Part shown: in pieces, positions 1 through 11,583 of the stretch
How the letters are laid out: each line of letters begins with the position of its first letter
Numbering within the stretch: position 1 is the first letter of the stretch
Origin: Rhodotorula mucilaginosa
Taxonomy: Eukaryota; Basidiomycota; Microbotryomycetes; Sporidiobolales; Sporidiobolaceae
Assembly (NCBI GenBank): GCA_034406715.1
Contig: CP137874.1
Location: forward strand, 496,001 to 560,000
DNA length: 64,000 nucleotides
Reading direction: 5' to 3'
Position numbers and translations under genes: made by a program
The notes under the pieces: generated by a model
Databases searched by the model: none
What the model was told of the DNA's origin: nothing
Seen by the model: the letters and a program-made list of their open reading frames with translations, nothing else

Positions 1-2793
1 TACTGCGACAACGACGCAGTGAAAGAGACATGAGGACGGCTGGAGGGAAAACGTACCCGATCTCGATATCGGTTTCAAGCGGGACGACGCCCAGTGAGCC
101 CGCGCAAGGTTCGCCTCGCCCTGGCGGTGCTCGAACGAGGTAGTGCTTGACCGTATTCGTATGGTTGAGCACAAAGACGTCGACGAGGAAGATGTCGAGA
201 ACGTTCACTTGCGGCGACTGATGGAGCTTGGGCAGGCTCGGATCGTGCGCGCTGGTCATTGCCGAGGCTGCCATGGTCGGAAACGAATCCACCACGTTTG
301 GTACGCCCGCCAGAGAGCCCGCTGGGCTCGACCAAGTCGGAGATTGCGCCGGCGGGACCGTGGCGATCCGAAGCGGCGGGAGCGGCGATGTCGGTGAAGT
401 GGACGGGCCCAAGGTTGAAACAGAAGACGTATTGAGTGCTGGGAGAGGTCGTCTTGTTTTCGCTTTGCGAAGCGGTACCAGGGAGACCGACACGACGACC
501 TTGCCACGATCCTTGGCGGCGACGACATCCCGCCCACCCACTCGCGGAGTCGGCGTCGGATCCGGCTCGCCATCCCAGCTAGTTCCGCGATTCGGTGAAG
601 CTGAGATCGAATCGGAGCGCGCGAACGATTGTTGATGTGCTGCTTGCGTTTCTCCGTGCGACATCGGCAAGTTTTCCGAGGACGGCGCCGGAGACTTGCT
701 CACCAGTCCGCTCATCCAGCTCTTGCGGTGGAAATTGGTCGGTCGAGCTGGCGCCTCCGCCGCTACCGGAGTGAAGGGCAGGCTTGAGCTTTTCGTCCCA
801 GAGTTTGGCGGCAGATCGCCGGTGCGGATCCGCGGCGGGGGATTCGGAATGCTGGGCATGGACGCGGTCGACGCTGACGCCGCAGGAGGGAGCGAGAAGA
901 ATCGCTTCGGGCCTGTCGTCGCAAGAGTTGAAGGTCCCGGCGACGCTGAGCCGGTGAAAGAGGGCCTTCGGGGTTGCGGTGTCGCCATGGTCGCTGAAAC
1001 GGAGGTTGGGCGAGGAGCGGTGCGCGCGTCCGAGAAGACGCCATCTACTACCGTCGCCGCCGCCGAAGACGCGAGCCCTTTCCGCGTGTACTGGTACGAG
1101 CCAGCAAACGCTTGGCACGCTGTAGTGTCGAGTGAGTCTCGCGCGTGTCGAGACTGGGATGGAGCGGCACCCCGAGCGCTGATGAGCGCGATCGCGGCTG
1201 CATGCGGCGAGGGCGGCAGATTGCTCGAAACCGTCGAAGGATGCTGACGTTTCGGTAAAATCGGCGGGAGGCTGCTGCCGCCGTGAAAGGTGGCCGTGAG
1301 CGGTCGCGGAGCATCCCGTGCGATGCAAGCCGAATCGAGGTCGTTGTGCCATTCGGAACAAATGACTGTAGCCGGCAAGGACTGCATCCGGAACGATACG
1401 GCGACCGTGATCCGATAAGGCGACTCGGTGCTGCTCGTCGACGCCATCCGAGGATGCGCCGCGCGGTGCCTGTTCGACTCGGCATCGTCGCCAAAGCGCA
1501 AATTGAATTGTTGCGAAGGGCTCGTCGTGACCTCGATCGGGAGCGGCTCGAGGTCTCGGGACGAAACGGAACCACGATCAGGACCTTCGGATGCGAGCGC
1601 TGACACCCGCAGCGAGAAGAGGCGCGCGAACCGGTCCCTCGCCGCGAGACGGAGCCGTCGGTCCGCATCCGGCAGGTGCTGTGAGCCGTTTCCGCCGGTC
1701 GCTCCGTACGGACGTGCCTCTATCGGCGGGATGCCAGCTGCTCCGGGAGAGTGATTCGCTCTTGCGTCGACTCTGACCTGCAGTCCGACGATATCGCAGG
1801 CTTCTCCGGCGCTCGCAATCTCAATCGCGAGGATCGCACCGTCACCGAGCGGCGAAGGGACGACTCGCATGTCGACCGATAAAGGCGAGATGGCGGGCAG
1901 GGTCAACTCGACCGTCCGGAGGAGCGGCGTCGGCAAAAGTGCTGAATCTGCGCGGTCCAGGCGACTTGATGCTGGAACAGCGGAGCTGCCATGTCGATCT
2001 GCGGTGCTGTATGCAGGGATACTGATCGAATACTCGTCGAAGGCGTCCTCGTCCATGTACACTTCGTCTTGTCCGCTGGACGCAGTCTGGCTGAGCGGAC
2101 AATCATGCGAAAGTCTGACGCGACCTTTGAAGGCCGCCTCCGCTTCTCGCGCACCGTGCAGACCTGCAAGCGTGACGTGACATCAGCGGGGGTATCGAAG
2201 GCTCGTACAGTATGGGAGCCTTGGAACGCCTGCGATCCCGGACAAGGCGAGGATAACATACCTCGAGGACGACCTGCAAAGTGCCAGAGCACTACGTAAC
2301 GCGCATCCACCCGCGCGAGCCACCATCGTTTCGACGTGAATGATTTCTCCGATGCGGAAGCGTCTGCTGCGCCTCTGGGAACGAACGTGTACGCCTCAGT
2401 CTCGACTCGAAGTGCCGGGAAAGCGAGAGACCCGGTCCGTGTGCTCGCCGACGTGGTGAAACAAGGGCCGTCGAGACGGAGCTCTAGCTGCGCGGTCAAG
2501 TGACCCTCCTGTCGGGCTCTGACCAGAGCGCTCTCGACGTCGTGTCTTGCGAGGTTGTTCTCCGGGTCCGGAATCGAGAGGGCGAGGTAGACATCGACGA
2601 GTTCGTCCCGGTACAGCGACGTGCGAGGCGTCCTCCCTAAGAGTTCTCGAGCCCATCCGTCGACGTGTTCGGCCTGCGGTCCGAGTGTACTGTCGTGGTC
2701 GAGGTTGGACGGAGGTGGGACGGCAAGATCGCTCGGAGAAGGCACGACAACCTCGAGCGAGGCACCGGAGAGCAGGCTAGCAAGCGTAGTCAT
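1..2793 (-). CDS. TRS65: TRAPP complex Trs65-like subunit (3' end beyond window)
   Basis: The protein is a probable fungal Trs65-family component of the TRAPPII tethering complex, which serves Golgi and endosomal traffic. Exon 1 (2793-2262) begins MTTLASLLSG. A GTATGT donor and a CAG acceptor remove 2261-2164, and exon 2 runs 2163-57. It is a long Ser/Pro-rich exon ending in conserved blocks: VNVLDIFLVDVFVLN, then GVVPLETDIEIG just before a GTACGT donor at 56. These blocks match the C-terminal Trs65 domain, which normally continues with a short segment about release limits and charged strands. The coding part seen is about 880 codons. The last exon probably starts at position 2 or beyond the edge. 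The middle (residues about 480-650) is low complexity, Ser/Pro/Ala rich. Family assignment rests on the C-terminal motifs. The N-terminal half was not recognised on its own. Confidence 0.65.
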
Positions 2794-3149
2794 ACAGTTC
2801 TAGTCCGCATGCAGCTCCGCGTAGCTCTCGGTGCGCTTTAGCTCGAGTGTGGGTGAGGGTGAACTCGCGAAACTCCGCCGCCGACTTGGCTTCACTGCCC
2901 TCGACTGGACTTGGTCTCTGAGCCGCAAAGAAAAGTTTCATGACGATGGACGTGATTTCTTGACCTGAAACTTCCTATACCAAGTAAGGGCGGATCCGGC
3001 TTGCGGAGGGGAAATTCGTCCGTCCGGGCAAATGCTGCTGCACCGATGCAGGCACGCCGGGTTGACGGTTTCGACAGGTATGCGTTACAGTTCACAAGGG
3101 TGATGAGGGTATCAGGTGCGGGTCGGTACACTGGCGGGCGAGAGGCTGT
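2794..3149. other. Intergenic, TRS65-like 5' side and LSM5 3' side
   Basis: No supported gene. It must hold the promoter of the upstream leftward gene and the 3' UTR of LSM5. Only short unsupported reading frames are present. Confidence 0.5.
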
Positions 3150-3713
3150 CTAGGCTGCGTCTTCAGGTCCCCGTCCGGGCACAATCATGGCGATCTGGTT
3201 CCCGTTCAGCAGCGTCTGGCCGAGCTTGTTGGTTTTCCGACCCTCGGGAGTGTTCTCGCTGTGAAGGGACGTCAAGGGTCAGCTCGGATGTCGCTCTATC
3301 TGGTGCTCAGCAGAGTCTGTCGGAGAGACGGGAGGGAGGAGCGTACTACTCGGTGACATCCTCCATGACCATGTCTGTCGAAATTGAGAAAGTCAGCTCA
3401 TCCCTTTCCGAGCCACTCTTGAGGTACAGAGCTCGGGGCAGCACTCACTGACGTAGTCGTCAAAGCCGACCAACTTGCCGGTGAACTCGCGTTCTGCGAA
3501 CAGAGCAAGGTGGTCAGCCTGCGCTCCTGCGAGTTGGGAAGCGACACGAGGTACATACCAGTCTTCATGATGACCCAGACGAGGCTACCGATCGCTCGGT
3601 CGACGAGCTCCAGCGGCAGGATGGTGGACGCCCTGCTCGTTCAGGCGATCAAGAGGTGCAAAGGTGAGCATACGGACGCCAGTCACGCGGTGAACACAAG
3701 CGCCAGCTTACAT
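3150..3713 (-). CDS. LSM5: U6 snRNP Sm-like protein LSm5
   Basis: LSm5 is a subunit of the LSm2-8 (nuclear, U6 snRNA) and LSm1-7 (cytoplasmic mRNA decay) rings. Five coding exons give 85 residues, usual for the family: 3713-3712, 3632-3559, 3493-3449, 3374-3347 and 3258-3150. The spliced protein contains ILPLELVDRAIGSLVWVIMK (Sm1 start), then FTGKLVGFDDYVNMVMEDV, TEYENTPEGRKTNKLGQTLL and the Sm2 motif NGNQIAMIVPG, all characteristic of LSm5. No usable ATG precedes the Sm1 block in its own exon. The only consistent start is formed by joining AT at 3713-3712 to G at 3632, with GTAAGC donor and GCAG acceptor, so the start codon itself is split by an intron. All exon phases agree. Identity is very sure; the exact start is likely but needs transcript support. 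Confidence 0.9.
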
Positions 3714-4167
3714 TGATCTCAGTTCTTGTAGACTTGGAAGAGCAGCGGCTATGCGGTCCAGAAGCACAGGAGATGGGGAGAGGAGTGGTCTCTGCCAACT
3801 TGCAATCGAGAACTATGTCCGCGGTTCTCAGGGTCTACATAGTGACGATGACGATCAAGGTACAATCGACTGCGTGAGGAAACTGATGTGTATGCATTGC
3901 GAATGTTATGACGATGATGGGTTTACAACAAAAACAGCACCGGGAGGTAACTTCAGGTTGGTCGCAAGAGTCACTGTAGACAAGAGGGAAAGTCGAACGA
4001 AAACCGGAAAGCGCGGATATGACAGATCAAGCAAGGGCGTAAGAAGGAACTCTGCAGGACCCGCGCGCGGGACTAGTCAGCCTCGACTGCAAATTGGTGC
4101 GGAAAAAACGACCTCAGAAACTCACAAAGCGGACGGAACCCACGGCGACAAAGTGCGCGACTCTTGT
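3714..4167. other. Intergenic between LSM5 and MedA-like gene
   Basis: About 450 nt with no supported gene. It carries the promoter and 5' UTR of LSM5 and the 3' UTR of the next leftward gene. A 141-codon rightward frame here has no recognisable features and is treated as chance. Confidence 0.45.
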
Positions 4168-7100
4168 CTACTCTGAGGCCGATTGTGTCTGGATGGATGT
4201 GTCGAGCAGAGATCCGGGAGAATGAGAGAGTGGCTGCGAGTGCGAGTGCGAGCGCAGGCTCTCGAGGCTCCCGTCGCGGCCGTCCAGTCCCACGGCGGCG
4301 GCGTTATTCGGATCGACCACTTCGTTCAAGCTGTCGAGTTCGACCGGGCTCGGCATCCGAGGCTGAGGCGTCTGCGAGTACGGCCGCAACCCTTCCGGCA
4401 CGCTGCGCAGGTGAGCCTGCGAGGTCGGCAGTCCGAGACCGTTGTCGCTCCGAGTGTCCTGATGTTCATACAGCGGCTCGGCGCTGTAGAGTTGCGGTTG
4501 CGAGTACGACGCGAGGATGCCGTAATCTTCCGCGGCCGGGAACAGGTGCGCCTGGTGCGACGGGCGGGCAAACGACGAGTAGTTGCGCCCGCCGACCGTA
4601 TCGAGCGAGAGCGAGCCCGACAGCGGTAAGAGACCCTTCTGCGAGCCGTACGAAGAAGGTTCGAAGGCGGCGTCGTTGCTGAAAGAAGGGTCGTCGAGGG
4701 CCGATTGGCGGAAGCTGTGCGTGCCGTAAGGCGATTGGGGAGCCGAGCGGAAGCCGCCGAGATGTGCGTTGATGTTCCCGCCGCCGGCGTGTCCGGGAGG
4801 TTCCAGGAATGGCGAGCCAGGCGTTGCCGCCGTCACCACGTGCGGCGAAGCTCGTGGGGAACCATCGCCGCCGAGGCGAGGCGACGCTTCGGTGTGAATG
4901 ATATGGGGCGACGGAACATGCGATTGAGTCGGCGGCGCAGTCGGAGTTTGAGGAGTCTTTGGTGGACTTTCTTCTTCGTCGTGGTGAACGTATGCAGGAT
5001 CGTCTTGTCCAAGTGGGTAATTCGCCGACTGAATCGTCGGGCAAAGCGATTTCCCAGCCGTTAGCTGAACAGCATCCCGCAACTATTATCCGAGGATGGG
5101 AAACCGACTCACGTATTTCGACATGACCTTTTTCAGAGCCTGGGCCAGGATCTTCCACGGGAACACCTTGACATCCTTTTCAATGTTGCGCGGTTTCGGG
5201 TTCGGGAATCCCATGATGAGCTTGAAGAACGGCTCGGCGTCGACTTTGCTTTTCGAGACCGTCATCGGCTTGAACCCTTCGAGGTTGCGGCGGATCCGGT
5301 TCTTCTCCTCGACCGAGAACCGCGCGCCGACGAGCGCCTCGAGGAGGTAGATGGTATCGACCGACGTGACGAAGCACTCGTTCCACTCGTCGCGGAAGAT
5401 GCACGAGACGACGATCGTGTTCGGCACGTACTCGTGCTGCGCGATCGGGCGGAACGCGAGGTTCAAGACGTTGGCGTCCTGCTGAGGCCAGAACTGCACG
5501 AGTCGTCGCCGCGCCGTCCACTCTTCGTTGCTCCATCCCATCGCCATCAGGTTGAGGTCGCCCTGCATCTTGAGCACGACCTTGCGCGAGTACGTGGCGC
5601 CCGTTCCTGCTTTCGCGCCCGAGATCTGGGACGTCCGGACCAGCTGAGGCTGAGGCGGGTGCCGAGATGTCGACACCGGGACCGGCGCCGCCACCGCTGC
5701 TGCTTGCGCCCCGTAGTCCGTGCTGCTCTCCGGCTCATGGTGCCCGTACCCGTTCGAGTGAGACGAAGCGCCAGAGGCGAGTGCCGGAGTCGCCGATTCG
5801 CGGTTGTTTATCAGACCGGGAGAACGCCCTTGCCAGTCGTTCTGCGACGGAGCGTGAATCGCTTCGGAGCCCGATCGATACGAGCCGGGACCGGCAATAC
5901 GCGGACTGTACAGCTCGTCGCCGGCGCGCTTGAGGGTATGAACTCGCGGAGTGACCGACCGCGGCTGGGTCGAGTAGAGTTGCGGCGGGTCCCACTCGCC
6001 GACGATGCACGACTCGACGCACGCGTCCGAGTCGACGTCGACCGTCTGCACGACGACCATGGTCCGCTCATTCGGGGGACCCATGCGAGCGCGAGGGGGT
6101 ACGAACGTCGTCAACACGACGAACGCGTCCTCCTCGTTCGGTCCGGCACTCATGCTCTGCCCGACGCCGTTCCCGTCAATGACCTGAGCGCGGGTGAACT
6201 GCGTCGCGGCGGGTGCTTGTCCGAAGACGACGACAAAGTGTCGGTTCGCGCCGACCGCGCGCGGGTCGTGCCCGCTCATCCCGGGAGGACCAAACGAGGC
6301 GGGCGCGCCGGTGAAGGGCGACCGGCGTGCGTTCCGAATCGCCGTCGCGTCGAGGATGATCGTCACCTGCGTGTTTTCCTCGCCCCGTTGCGGTGTCCAC
6401 TGCAGAACTTTGAGCGAGGGTGCGTACGCAGGTGGCGCCGAGTTGTGGACGTCGGCAACGGGAGAGTTGGTGCTGGCCGGGAGAGGTGCTCCCGCCAGGC
6501 CCGAACTGGTGCGAACCGGCATCGCCAGCGGAGGAGCGCCAGGCGAGGCATACACAGTAGCTGGATGTGAGTGCTGCCGAAGATGCAGCCGGCTGTCGCT
6601 GCTCGTCTGGCGAAAGTGCGGCGGCCTGCGACCTCCCGGGGAGAGATACGGGTCGGCGTAGGTTGGGTAGTAATCGGCGACGTGATCGACTTGAGCTGGC
6701 GACCCGATGCCTGCCGAATGCTGTTGTTGCTGCTGTTGCTGGTGGTCGCGGAAACTCGATCCGCCGTTGACTCCGTTCGAGACGGTCCGCTCGCGTCCAT
6801 GTGGTGCGACGTTGTGGTGATAACGGGGGTCGCTCCCGCTGCTGACAGTGCGCGGGTGATGAGCGTACTGGGCGTCGGCGTAGGTACTCGTAGAGGGCCC
6901 GTCGTGCCCGTACTCGCTGTAGCCGCGGTGGTGCTGCGGCTGCATGCGGGGAGGTTGCTGTTGTTGATGGAGTTCCGGACCAGCCACGGCCGCTCCGCCG
7001 CCGTAATGCGCTGCCGCCGGCACCGGGCTGGGACCTGCGTCGTACAGGTCATAGGCACGGCGAGTCGGCGATGCGCCTGTGCGAGTACTCGGTCAGCCGT

Positions 7101-7246
7101 GGCACTTGTCTCGAGGTCGGTGTTGCTCCGTTGCGGCCGGTCGGACTTTGGGTCGCCGAGAGGTCGTTTCGCAGATGGGACAGGCGGGACTTGGGGGAGA
7201 GAGCAAGCGGGGACTGACCTGCATGACTGTAAACGGCGTACGACAT
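4168..7246 (-). CDS. MedA/ACR1-like developmental transcription regulator
   Basis: This is a homologue of the fungal Medusa family (Aspergillus MedA, Magnaporthe ACR1), nuclear regulators of conidiation and morphogenesis. Exon 1 (7246-7219) encodes MSYAVYSHA, an intron occupies 7218-7077, and exon 2 spans 7076-5113. The family-specific block lies near the end of exon 2, with the signatures VVSCIFRDEWNECFVTSVD, YLLEALVGARFSVEEKNRIR and FFKLIMGFPNPKPRNIEKDV followed by VFPWKILAQALKKVMSKY. The N-terminal 200 residues are Gln/His/Pro rich with two poly-Gln runs. The tail after the domain is Pro/Ser rich and disordered. The last intron begins at 5112. Two in-frame acceptors are possible, exon start 5064 or 5028; the second gives SKYSANYPLG, which resembles the family better. 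Length is about 950-962 residues. Target genes cannot be read from sequence. Confidence 0.8.
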
Positions 7247-8491
7247 GCCTGTGTCGCCGCGTACGGCAGCGCAAGTGGAGCCGGGACGCGGAGCAGCTTT
7301 TGGAGAGAACAAGGTCTCGACTCTTTCGGCGTGAAAGGCGGAGAACGGGGCGGCTGCCTCTCGCTGCGGGCCGTCGCTCGACAGTAACAGCTCCAAGGCA
7401 AGGTGGAGGCGAGTACACCTAGGTCTGAGCGAGCCTGTAGGCGTGGAGGAGACGTGCCGCTGCGGGTGCAGCGAGTCGGCCACGAGAGCGGGTCGATCTC
7501 TCCCCGGATTTTCGACACGTGGCAATTGTTGCGCGCGCTCGAGAACTTTGTCAAAAAAAGTTGCGTCGCACTCCGCGTCGTCGGTACATACACAGTGTGC
7601 ACTGCAAGCAAGGCCTTTCTTTCCCTTGCATAGCGTATTACAGGCTTCCACCGAGGGAGCCTTTTAATCCGTATTCGCTCAGCATTTGGAACGGCACCTT
7701 GACTCGCTCCGGCGCTGGGAAGCGTCCGAGCTCTACTGTATGCCTCGTCTCCGTTGTGGCGCCGGGTCGGTTCGTGGCGCTCGCTGCTGCTGCACGCTCT
7801 CCCGAAAGTCGTCGGCGGCCTTAAGGCGCCGCCGCGCCGCATGACTAAGCCGAGGTGTCTTGCCTCGAATCGATGAGACTCGCTTGATAAGTGCGGTGTC
7901 TCAATAGCGCTAGCGGGGACTCAGGCGTTCACGCAAGCTGTCAAGCCTTGATCTCAGTATAACTGCAGAGGAGGGTCGCCTTTGCTGTGTGGTAGGCGAA
8001 AGCTGGAATGGAGCCTCCGTCAAGGCAAGGCGCGGACGCCACTGCGGCCAGGAAAACAACCTTGGCGGCAGAGAGCTCGAGCGTTTGCAGTACTGCAGGT
8101 GAGCCGTTCACAAATACGTACTTCAAGTGCCGCTCGGCTCTTCACAGTATGCCGAGCAATTTCTTGAGCCCGCACGCCCAGGTTTCCGTATGATAGCTTT
8201 TGTCAGCGAGAGCTCGCCCCTCAGTATCTTCCTGCAGCTGCTCCGGCCTCGAGCAAAGCAGCCGCAGATTCGACAGACGAGTGCACACGAAGAAGGTACA
8301 ACCGACTGGGCTGTCCATCCAATACTGCGAGCACCCCGAGGTTAGGGAAGTTTGGCCTTTTTCCCGGAGAGCCGTACTCGCGCTCGCCCTTAGACCTGTT
8401 CGAGTCAGGGCAAAAGTACAATGCACTAAGCTATATGCATCACAGATATGTTTCGGATACTGGGAGAGAGGTTCCTCCGCGGACATTGCGT
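7247..8491. other. Intergenic, long 5' region of MedA-like gene
   Basis: Roughly 1.2 kb lacking a supported gene. Several overlapping leftward frames (up to 249 codons at 7093-7842) have arginine/serine-rich, homology-free translations and are read as shadows of GC-rich non-coding DNA. A long regulatory or leader region would suit a developmental regulator, but that is inference. Confidence 0.4.
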
Positions 8492-9048
8492 TCAGACAGC
8501 GCCCTGCTGCTTCCCCTTGTGGGCAAGGCCCTCCTTCTTGCCCAAGTCCTGTTCCTGCTCGTGGACGTTGCGAGTGTCGGGTCCGGGGTGCTTCTCTTGA
8601 CGTCCAAACGTGCTCTGTTCATCCTGCCCGCGCGAGCTCAGTACCTTGTGGCATGCGTCGAAAAGATCCGAGGGGCGTCGCAGGAGACGGAGGAAACTCA
8701 CGCCGGTAGCTTTCTGAGCGATGCCCTCGACGCCATCCGCCACCGATTTGGCTGCCTTCTTGACGCCAGATGCCCGCGCAGAGACTGGGTTCTCACCGCC
8801 GACCGGCTTGGTCTGCTCGCATTTCCACACGAGGAGGGGGTCAGTCCGGTTTGTACGCTTCGCGCTCGGTTTGGACGTGGCCTGCTTACCTCGCCGACTC
8901 CTTCTCCTGAGCTGTACAGACGCGCCGACGTGGACAGGGCTGCGTTCGAGGATCGGATCGGAGCGATGCGCAGAGAGAGGTGGGGCGGCAAGATGCTCGA
9001 GGACGACTGCCGCGGGACGGCGCGGACAACGGACTGGAAGCGGAGCAT
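8492..9048 (-). CDS. Small predicted mitochondrial protein, unknown function
   Basis: Three exons (9048-8890, 8812-8702, 8623-8492) join in phase 0 to give 133 residues. I do not recognise the family. The start MLRFQSVVRAVPRQ opens an Arg/Ser-rich, acid-free segment of about 45 residues ending near LSTSARLYSSG, typical of a mitochondrial presequence. The mature part is small, Lys/Ala/Gly rich and hydrophilic: VKKAAKSVADGVEGIAQKATG, then a Glu/Gln/Lys-rich tail NVHEQEQDLGKKEGLAHKG. Donors GTAAGC and GTGAGT and both CAG acceptors are good. The ATG at 9048 was chosen over upstream in-frame ATGs because it begins the presequence. The amphipathic Ala-rich stretch recalls small stress or hydrophilin-like proteins, but that is only resemblance. 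Confidence 0.6.
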
Positions 9049-10499
9049 ATTGGCGAGTTTGGTGCGAGAGGGTTTGCTATACCGAAGACTGTGTTCTCGA
9101 GGAGAGAGGAGAGAGAGCAGCGACTCGACGAAGAATGAATCCGCCGAGCGCGCCATGACGCAACGCAGACTCGCGCCGCAAATCGCCGCTCGGCCGGAAT
9201 GAACCGGATCCCGCGGACAGATGTCGTCGGCGCCATGCAATAAGTTATGTAGTTCTGCTACTGGTTTCGAGTTGTCACATGACAGAGCTACGTGCCGCCT
9301 ATACATACCGGTCTAGTGGAGGGTCGACACCAGAAAATTGTCCCAGGAAAAAAAAGGTTTTCTCCCCCTAATCATCCTGCTACATGAAAGCCCCGCAGTC
9401 GGCACCCTAATCTGATGAACCAGATGCACAACATGCCGGCTGTGGACGGATTGTGCCGCGGCATGTAAGGAGCAAGGCCGACGCGAGGCCGGAGTGCGAA
9501 TGCCCTCCGGTTGAGAAGGCCAAGTTGGGACCGATCAGTAGTTGTATTCGCCATCAAGTTACAAGTTGCCGTCATTACGCGGCGTCTCAATTTCCGCTGG
9601 GCCCCTCAGTCAACTTCTCGCTCGGGCGCTCTTCGCCTGAGCTCGTTCTAGCAGCGGACGAGATCCATGCATCAGTCCATGCTTTGCTGCTGCGTGACCA
9701 TGCAGACGCGGTCCGCCTGAACTTCACCTTGACCAGCCAACTCGCCTCGTTCGTCGACAAGTCGACCGTGCCGTCACGATTTCTCCGACCGCACGAACAA
9801 GGGTTTCCGACCCCTTGAACAGATTGAGCTCGTATGTAGCGTTTGTGAGTCCCTTGACGCCGATGCGGCGAGCTCGAAGATCTTCAAATCAAGTGGGCAC
9901 CTTCCTTCCACCCCTTCATCGCAGGTGCTGATGATGGTCCAGCTTGTGCAGATCCGCTCTGGAATCAACATGTCAACGGACTGCTAGCAATCGTGCTACA
10001 GCCGCGATCTCGAAAGCGTGCGTGCCGAGTCAGGAGGGAGGGAGATGTCTCCAAGGTGAGGGAGGGCGCCGACTCTCGACCTTTTTACTGCGTCGTGACG
10101 AAGCATCCTGCTGATCATGCTCCGCTTCCCTGCCATACCACGCGTCAGCTCGCATGTCAAGAGCGCAAGTAAGCCTGAATCGCGACCAGCAATGCACAGC
10201 CGAGAGGACGAATTCAATCCTGGTGGGCGCCACCATCGTCCGCCTTTTGAGGGCCTTCCCTCCCAGATTTCGCGCCCCCGCCAGCCCAGCCTTGCGCGCA
10301 GCGTTGAATCCCCGTCTCTTCGAGCTCATGCGGGCACTCGCACGCCTCGCGCGTTCCGGCTCGCGGCCGACCCTCTACCCGCTGCTCGCCTTCCTGCCCG
10401 TCGATTTGCCCTTGCCTGATGCGCTCCGCCCGCTCATCGATCAGCACGAGGCGCACATTGTCGAGGCGCAATGCGCAAGAACTGAATTGGCCGAGGTCG
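9049..10499. other. Gene-poor region upstream of receiver relic
   Basis: No gene model holds here. A rightward frame near 9600-9818 contains ELVLAADEIHASVHALLLRD and AVRLNFTLTSQLASFVD. These vaguely resemble the segment leading into a histidine-kinase ATPase domain, but no H, N or G box is present. Another rightward frame, 10154-10552, is Ala/Leu/Pro rich with no family signal. Confidence 0.3.
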
Positions 10500-10890
10500 A
10501 GTGGGACCAGGTCGTCGAGGCCGGTCATGGACGGCTTGATGGCGATCCGTGAGTTGCGAAGGCGTGAGCAAGAGGGCGGGATCCTGCGACAGTACATACG
10601 TACGCAGACACTTTCCCCCGTTGACGCTGCCCTCTTGTGCCGCAACTGACTCGAAGTTCTCGAACCTGCGATATCTGCAGCCCGTTTGCGCCGTAACGGG
10701 GAATGCTCGCGAGGCTCAACGGAAGGAGTGCTTGGAAGCGGGCTTCGATGATGTGCGTCCTTTAAAAGATGTGCTTTTCCGGCCGGGCAAAGCTAACTTT
10801 TTGGCATTTGTGTACCGTCTCCAGATCGCCAACAAGCCGTACGATCTCGCTCGCTTGCTGCAGCAGATCTCTCGCTTGATCGCACTGTCG
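10500..10890 (+). pseudogene. Decayed response-regulator receiver fragment (hybrid histidine kinase relic)
   Basis: Pieces of a two-component receiver domain lie in order on the plus strand. First comes PVMDGLMAIRELRRREQEGG (from 10521), the post-phosphosite block. Then PVCAVTGNAREAQRKECLEA with GFDD follows (about 10677-10752), the beta-4/alpha-4 block with the conserved Thr. After a possible GTGCGT...CCAG intron, IANKPYDLARLLQQI carries the conserved Lys-Pro. The phospho-acceptor strand and the N-terminal acidic pair are missing. Just upstream, VEWDQVV resembles the start of the beta-3 strand but lies in a different frame. No splice choice I tried joins the first two blocks in frame. A degenerate remnant of a fungal hybrid histidine kinase is the simplest reading. 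A functional gene with unusual splicing is not excluded. Confidence 0.5.
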
Positions 10891-11583
10891 TTGTCGAGTC
10901 CGCGGCGAAGGTGCTGGACGACTAGACCGGCCTCGCTTGGCTTCTATATTCTTCTGTGCATGTTTGTACAGTAGCGCTTGTAACGATGATGTTGTCTGTC
11001 CTGCGCACTCCATTTTCCAACGGTGACATCTTGTGCCGCTCGTACGCTTTGGTCAGCTCGGACGGCCTCGGAAGCCTTCGGACCGGCGTCCAAGGGTATT
11101 GTATTTGTTGTAGCTTACGCTGATAGCCGTTTCCTGCGAGCCGAGCAGCGTATAGTCATCGCAGCCCACATGCCCGTTTCAACGGAGCAAAATAAGGATG
11201 GATGACTGCCCACCAAACTGCGAGACTGGGTCTCTCGGTCAGGCCGGAGCAATGACATATGAAGTTGATAGACTATGCTTTGAACTTGAAAAAAGCAGAC
11301 TCGTCGTGTCGAGAGGTGACTGCGGCCGGGACGCCGAGTCGCGCGATTCGCCACCCTGCGTCGAACCGCCACTCACTCGCTCACCTTTTACCCCTTTTCA
11401 AGCGTGCACCGGACTTCGTACAGAGGGTACGGAGCTTAGCTACTCGCCCCTCAGTACTCGTCCGAAGCCCCTGCGAGGGCCCGCCACTCCTTAACCGCGT
11501 CCTCGGCCAGACTCTTTCTTTCGCGGGGAGAAGCTCTTCGACGGCGCGCGTACTCTTCCTCAGCCGCACGAGTCTCGTCAAGG
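10891..11583. other. Intergenic
   Basis: No supported gene. It probably contains the promoter of the rightward gene at 11584. One 157-codon rightward frame (11259-11732) overlaps that gene's first exon in another frame and shows no family signal. Confidence 0.4.

Noticed and set aside
3751-4176. 141-codon rightward frame between LSM5 and the MedA-like gene
   Set aside because: No recognisable domain, signal or splice context; falls in the LSM5 promoter.
5434-6570. 378-codon rightward frame inside the MedA-like gene
   Set aside because: Opposes the conserved MedA domain; Arg-rich translation without homology.
7093-7842. 249-codon leftward frame upstream of the MedA-like start
   Set aside because: Overlaps the first MedA intron in another frame and lacks homology; likely 5' UTR or promoter.
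9600-9818. Histidine-kinase ATPase remnant
   Set aside because: Only vague pattern similarity; H, N and G boxes were not found, so it is not called as a feature on its own.
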